In this document: positions 62,311 to 64,000 of the stretch, piece after piece
How the letters are laid out: every line of letters starts with the position of its first letter
How positions within the stretch are numbered: the first letter of the stretch is position 1
Origin: Frondihabitans sp. PAMC 28766
GTDB lineage: Bacteria > Actinomycetota > Actinomycetes > Actinomycetales > Microbacteriaceae
Direction of reading: 5' to 3'
DNA: 64,000 nt
Assembly (NCBI RefSeq): GCF_001577365.1
Contig: NZ_CP014513.1
Coordinates: forward strand, 3,596,001 to 3,660,000
Made by a program: the position numbers and the translations under genes
The notes under the pieces: generated by a model
Told to the model about the DNA's origin: nothing
The model's database searches: none
What the model saw: only the letters and a program-made list of their open reading frames with translations

Positions 62311-63078
62311 CTAGTAGACGGTGTAGCCGCCGTCGATGGTGAGCACGGAGCCGGTCATGAAGCTGGAGGCGTCGCTGGCAAGGAAGACCATCGCCGGGCC
62401 CAGCTCGTCGGGTTCGCCGGCGCGCTGCTGCGGGGCATCCTCGATCCAGTGGCGGTAGAACTGCGGGTCGTCGATCGGCGCCATGTCGGTGTGCATGTAG
62501 CCCGGGGCGATGGCGTTCACCCGCACGTGCGACGGCGCCCACTCGGCGGCGAGACTGCGCGTGAGATGGTGCACGGCCGCCTTCGACGCGTTGTAGGCGG
62601 GCTGCCACTGCGGCCGGTTCACGATGGACGCCGACATCGAACCCACGTTGACGATCGACCCGCCGCCCCGTTCGACCATGTGCCGCCCGAACACCTGACT
62701 GGCGATCCAGAGGCCGTCGAGGTTGACGCTCATCACGTCGCGCCACTCGTCGTCGGTGACGTCGAGGGCCGGCTTGTGGATGCAGGTGCCCGCGTTGTTG
62801 ACAAGCACATCGACTCGCCCGAACCGTTCGACCGCCGCGCTCAGAAGCCGCTCGACGTCGGGGCGCTTCGTCACGTCGGCAAGCACGGTCAGGACGCCGA
62901 CGCCCAGCGCCTCGAGCTCGGCCTGCACCGAGGCGGCAGCCGCTGCGTCCCGGCCGACGATCACGACGTTCGATCCTGCCTCGGCGAGCGCCGTGGCGAA
63001 GGCGCGACCGAGCCCTCGCGTGGACCCGGTGACGACCGACGTGCGCCCCGTCATGTCGAACTTCTCCAGAACAGGCAT
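62311..63078 (-). CDS. SDR-family oxidoreductase
   Basis: 255 residues. TGSTRGLGRA (cofactor), NNAGTC, catalytic serine in NVGSMSAS, YNASK with Tyr and Lys, and PGYMHTDM. Resembles polyol/ketose dehydrogenases such as D-arabitol or threitol dehydrogenase. GAGGG precedes the ATG. It may reduce or oxidise a sugar alcohol; it is separate from the fucose operons. 63079-63299 upstream shows no gene. Confidence 0.83.
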   Translation of the reverse strand: MPVLEKFDMTGRTSVVTGSTRGLGRAFATALAEAGSNVVIVGRDAAAAASVQAELEALGVGVLTVLADVTKRPDVERLLSAAVERFGRVDVLVNNAGTCIHKPALDVTDDEWRDVMSVNLDGLWIASQVFGRHMVERGGGSIVNVGSMSASIVNRPQWQPAYNASKAAVHHLTRSLAAEWAPSHVRVNAIAPGYMHTDMAPIDDPQFYRHWIEDAPQQRAGEPDELGPAMVFLASDASSFMTGSVLTIDGGYTVY

Positions 63079-63299
63079 CGACGCCCTCGTCTCTCGTGTT
63101 GTGGCTGCTCGCCGCTCGGGCAGAGTGCTGCCGTCTCGTCCTGCCAGTTATATCGTGTGTCGCGTCGCAGTCACAGTCGCCTGCACCTCGAGAACGTGTG
63201 ACATTGACACGGAGAGGCGGCGCCCAGTGCGAAATACCGTCGAGAAACCCTCTGCGGTGAGGCGGACGAACACTCGCATTCGTCCGCCGGGCCGGGTGG

Positions 63300-63602
63300 T
63301 CACCGGAAGGCCGGCATGACCTGCTGGGCGTATGTTTCGAGCTGGTAGCGCTGGACGGCGTCCCAATCCGGGAATGGCATGGACTGGGTCCACGACTCCG
63401 AGATGAGCCAGTCGAGGTCGCCTTCGCCGTAGAGGCTCGCCGTCCCGGCAAGCTGGTCGTGGACCTGTTCGGCGGTGCCGCAGAGCAACTGCCCGGCGTC
63501 GTACATCCGCTGCGTGAGCGCGCGGGCGTCGAGGAAGCTCAGGGGACGCTGGGGCGGGTCGTCGTCGTTCCGGTAACCCTCGTTGAACCAGCCGGCTGGC
63601 AC
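63300..63602 (-). pseudogene. Luciferase-like (LLM) monooxygenase, C-terminal fragment
   Basis: About 100 residues, PAGWFNEGYRNDDDPPQRPL through LLCGTAEQVHDQLAG, GEGDLDWLISESW and a C-terminal helix: the last third of an LLM-class flavin oxidoreductase. The N-terminal two thirds, including the flavin-binding barrel strands, are missing; instead a gene on the opposite strand begins. A deletion relic. Confidence 0.7.
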
Positions 63603-63646
63603 CGGAGCCCGCGCCGAACCTCTCGGCCAGCAGCGATTCGCGAACC

Positions 63647-64000
63647 GTGAGCCGCTCCGACTGGTCTCTGCTCCACGGCCTGCAGATCGACGGCCGAGCC
63701 AGCTACGCCGACCTCGCCCGGACGACAGGGCTCCCTCAACCCGTCGTCACACGCCGGGTCACCCGACTCCTCTCGAGCGGCATCGCCGTTCTCGACGTGG
63801 ACATCGCCCCCCACATCCTCGAAAACAAGGTCGCCGCCCAGATCTGGATGTCGGCGACACCCGATCGACTCGAGGCGTCCGGCCGGGCACTCGCCGCGTT
63901 TCCCGAGGTCGCGTTCGCCGCGGCGGTCTCAGGCACGAGAAACCTTGTCGTGTTCATCGAGTGCGCACGGCACGAAGACATCTTCCGCTTCATCACCACC
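63647..64000 (+). CDS. Lrp/AsnC-family regulator, 5'-truncated and running off the window
   Basis: 118 residues from a GTG at 63647 to the window end: SLLHGLQIDGRASYADLARTTGLPQPVVTRRVTRLL (AsnC helix-turn-helix), then LDVDIAPHILENKVAAQIWMSATP and VAFAAAVSGTRNLVVFIEC (RAM-like ligand domain). It resembles the second half of actinobacterial two-repeat AsnC proteins, so the first repeat is probably lost at the breakpoint near 63600-63646. An in-frame stop at about 63583-63585 closes the frame upstream. Confidence 0.65.
   Translation, partial: MSRSDWSLLHGLQIDGRASYADLARTTGLPQPVVTRRVTRLLSSGIAVLDVDIAPHILENKVAAQIWMSATPDRLEASGRALAAFPEVAFAAAVSGTRNLVVFIECARHEDIFRFITT

Noticed and set aside
63300..64000. 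Insertion sequence or phage attachment at the luciferase/AsnC junction
   Set aside because: No transposase, inverted ends, target duplication or integrase was found; a simple deletion explains it.
1..64000. CRISPR arrays, tRNA or rRNA genes, toxin-antitoxin or defence systems
   Set aside because: Searched by eye on both strands; no repeat-spacer structure, cloverleaf or typical defence gene was recognised.

Overview
High-GC actinomycete chromosome, probably a Microbacteriaceae member. This is inferred from codon use, the typical actinobacterial regulator and ABC-transporter families, and what look like several leaderless starts (a -10-like hexamer 6-9 bp before the start codon and no Shine-Dalgarno). 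No rRNA, tRNA, CRISPR array, insertion sequence or phage gene was seen.

Layout. 0-5.7 kb is an eroded zone: an MFS exporter, an excalibur-domain scrap, a frameshifted LacI regulator, a truncated MarR regulator facing a frameshifted NmrA-like oxidoreductase, an intact amidohydrolase and a decayed histidine-kinase scrap. 5.7-8.8 kb carries a folate-independent methionine synthase pair (mesD-mesX) with a divergent LysR regulator. 8.8-11.1 kb has a UbiB/ABC1 kinase and a PadR regulator. 11.2-16.4 kb has a CUT1 sugar ABC transporter (no ATPase) divergent from a GH5-like glycosidase. 16.4-22.6 kb has a small FUSC-like protein, a GntR/UTRA regulator, an orphan family-5 binding protein and two flavin monooxygenases. 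22.7-29.8 kb looks like a tetrulose/tetritol-type module: DhaK-DhaL kinase, RpiB-like isomerase, GntR/FCD regulator, 3-hydroxyacyl-CoA-dehydrogenase-like enzyme, TIM-barrel isomerase, aldo-keto reductase and epimerase, linked by a shared palindrome.

31.4-60.5 kb is the centre of the window: a large L-fucose and fucoside utilisation locus. It has three GH29 alpha-L-fucosidases, two GHL6/GH151-like glycosidases, two mutarotases, a CUT1 ABC transporter, and every enzyme of the non-phosphorylating L-fucose route: dehydrogenase, lactonase, L-fuconate dehydratase, 2-keto-3-deoxy-L-fuconate dehydrogenase and 2,4-diketo-3-deoxy-L-fuconate hydrolase, expected to give pyruvate and lactate. Embedded in it are a DUF1537 kinase/dehydrogenase pair, a second enolase-superfamily dehydratase, a Gfo/Idh oxidoreductase, an aldo-keto reductase, and an odd operon of CoA-transferase, signal-less solute-binding protein and LacI regulator next to a MaoC gene. 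Two LacI and one GntR regulators lie inside; repeated operator-like sites tie the separate operons together.

60.5-64 kb holds membrane proteins, an SDR and a breakpoint where a truncated luciferase-like gene abuts a truncated Lrp/AsnC gene that runs off the window.

Caution: at least five genes are broken by what looks like one missing base, mostly inside short G/C runs. That pattern may be consensus-sequence error rather than real pseudogenes, and those genes may be intact in the organism.
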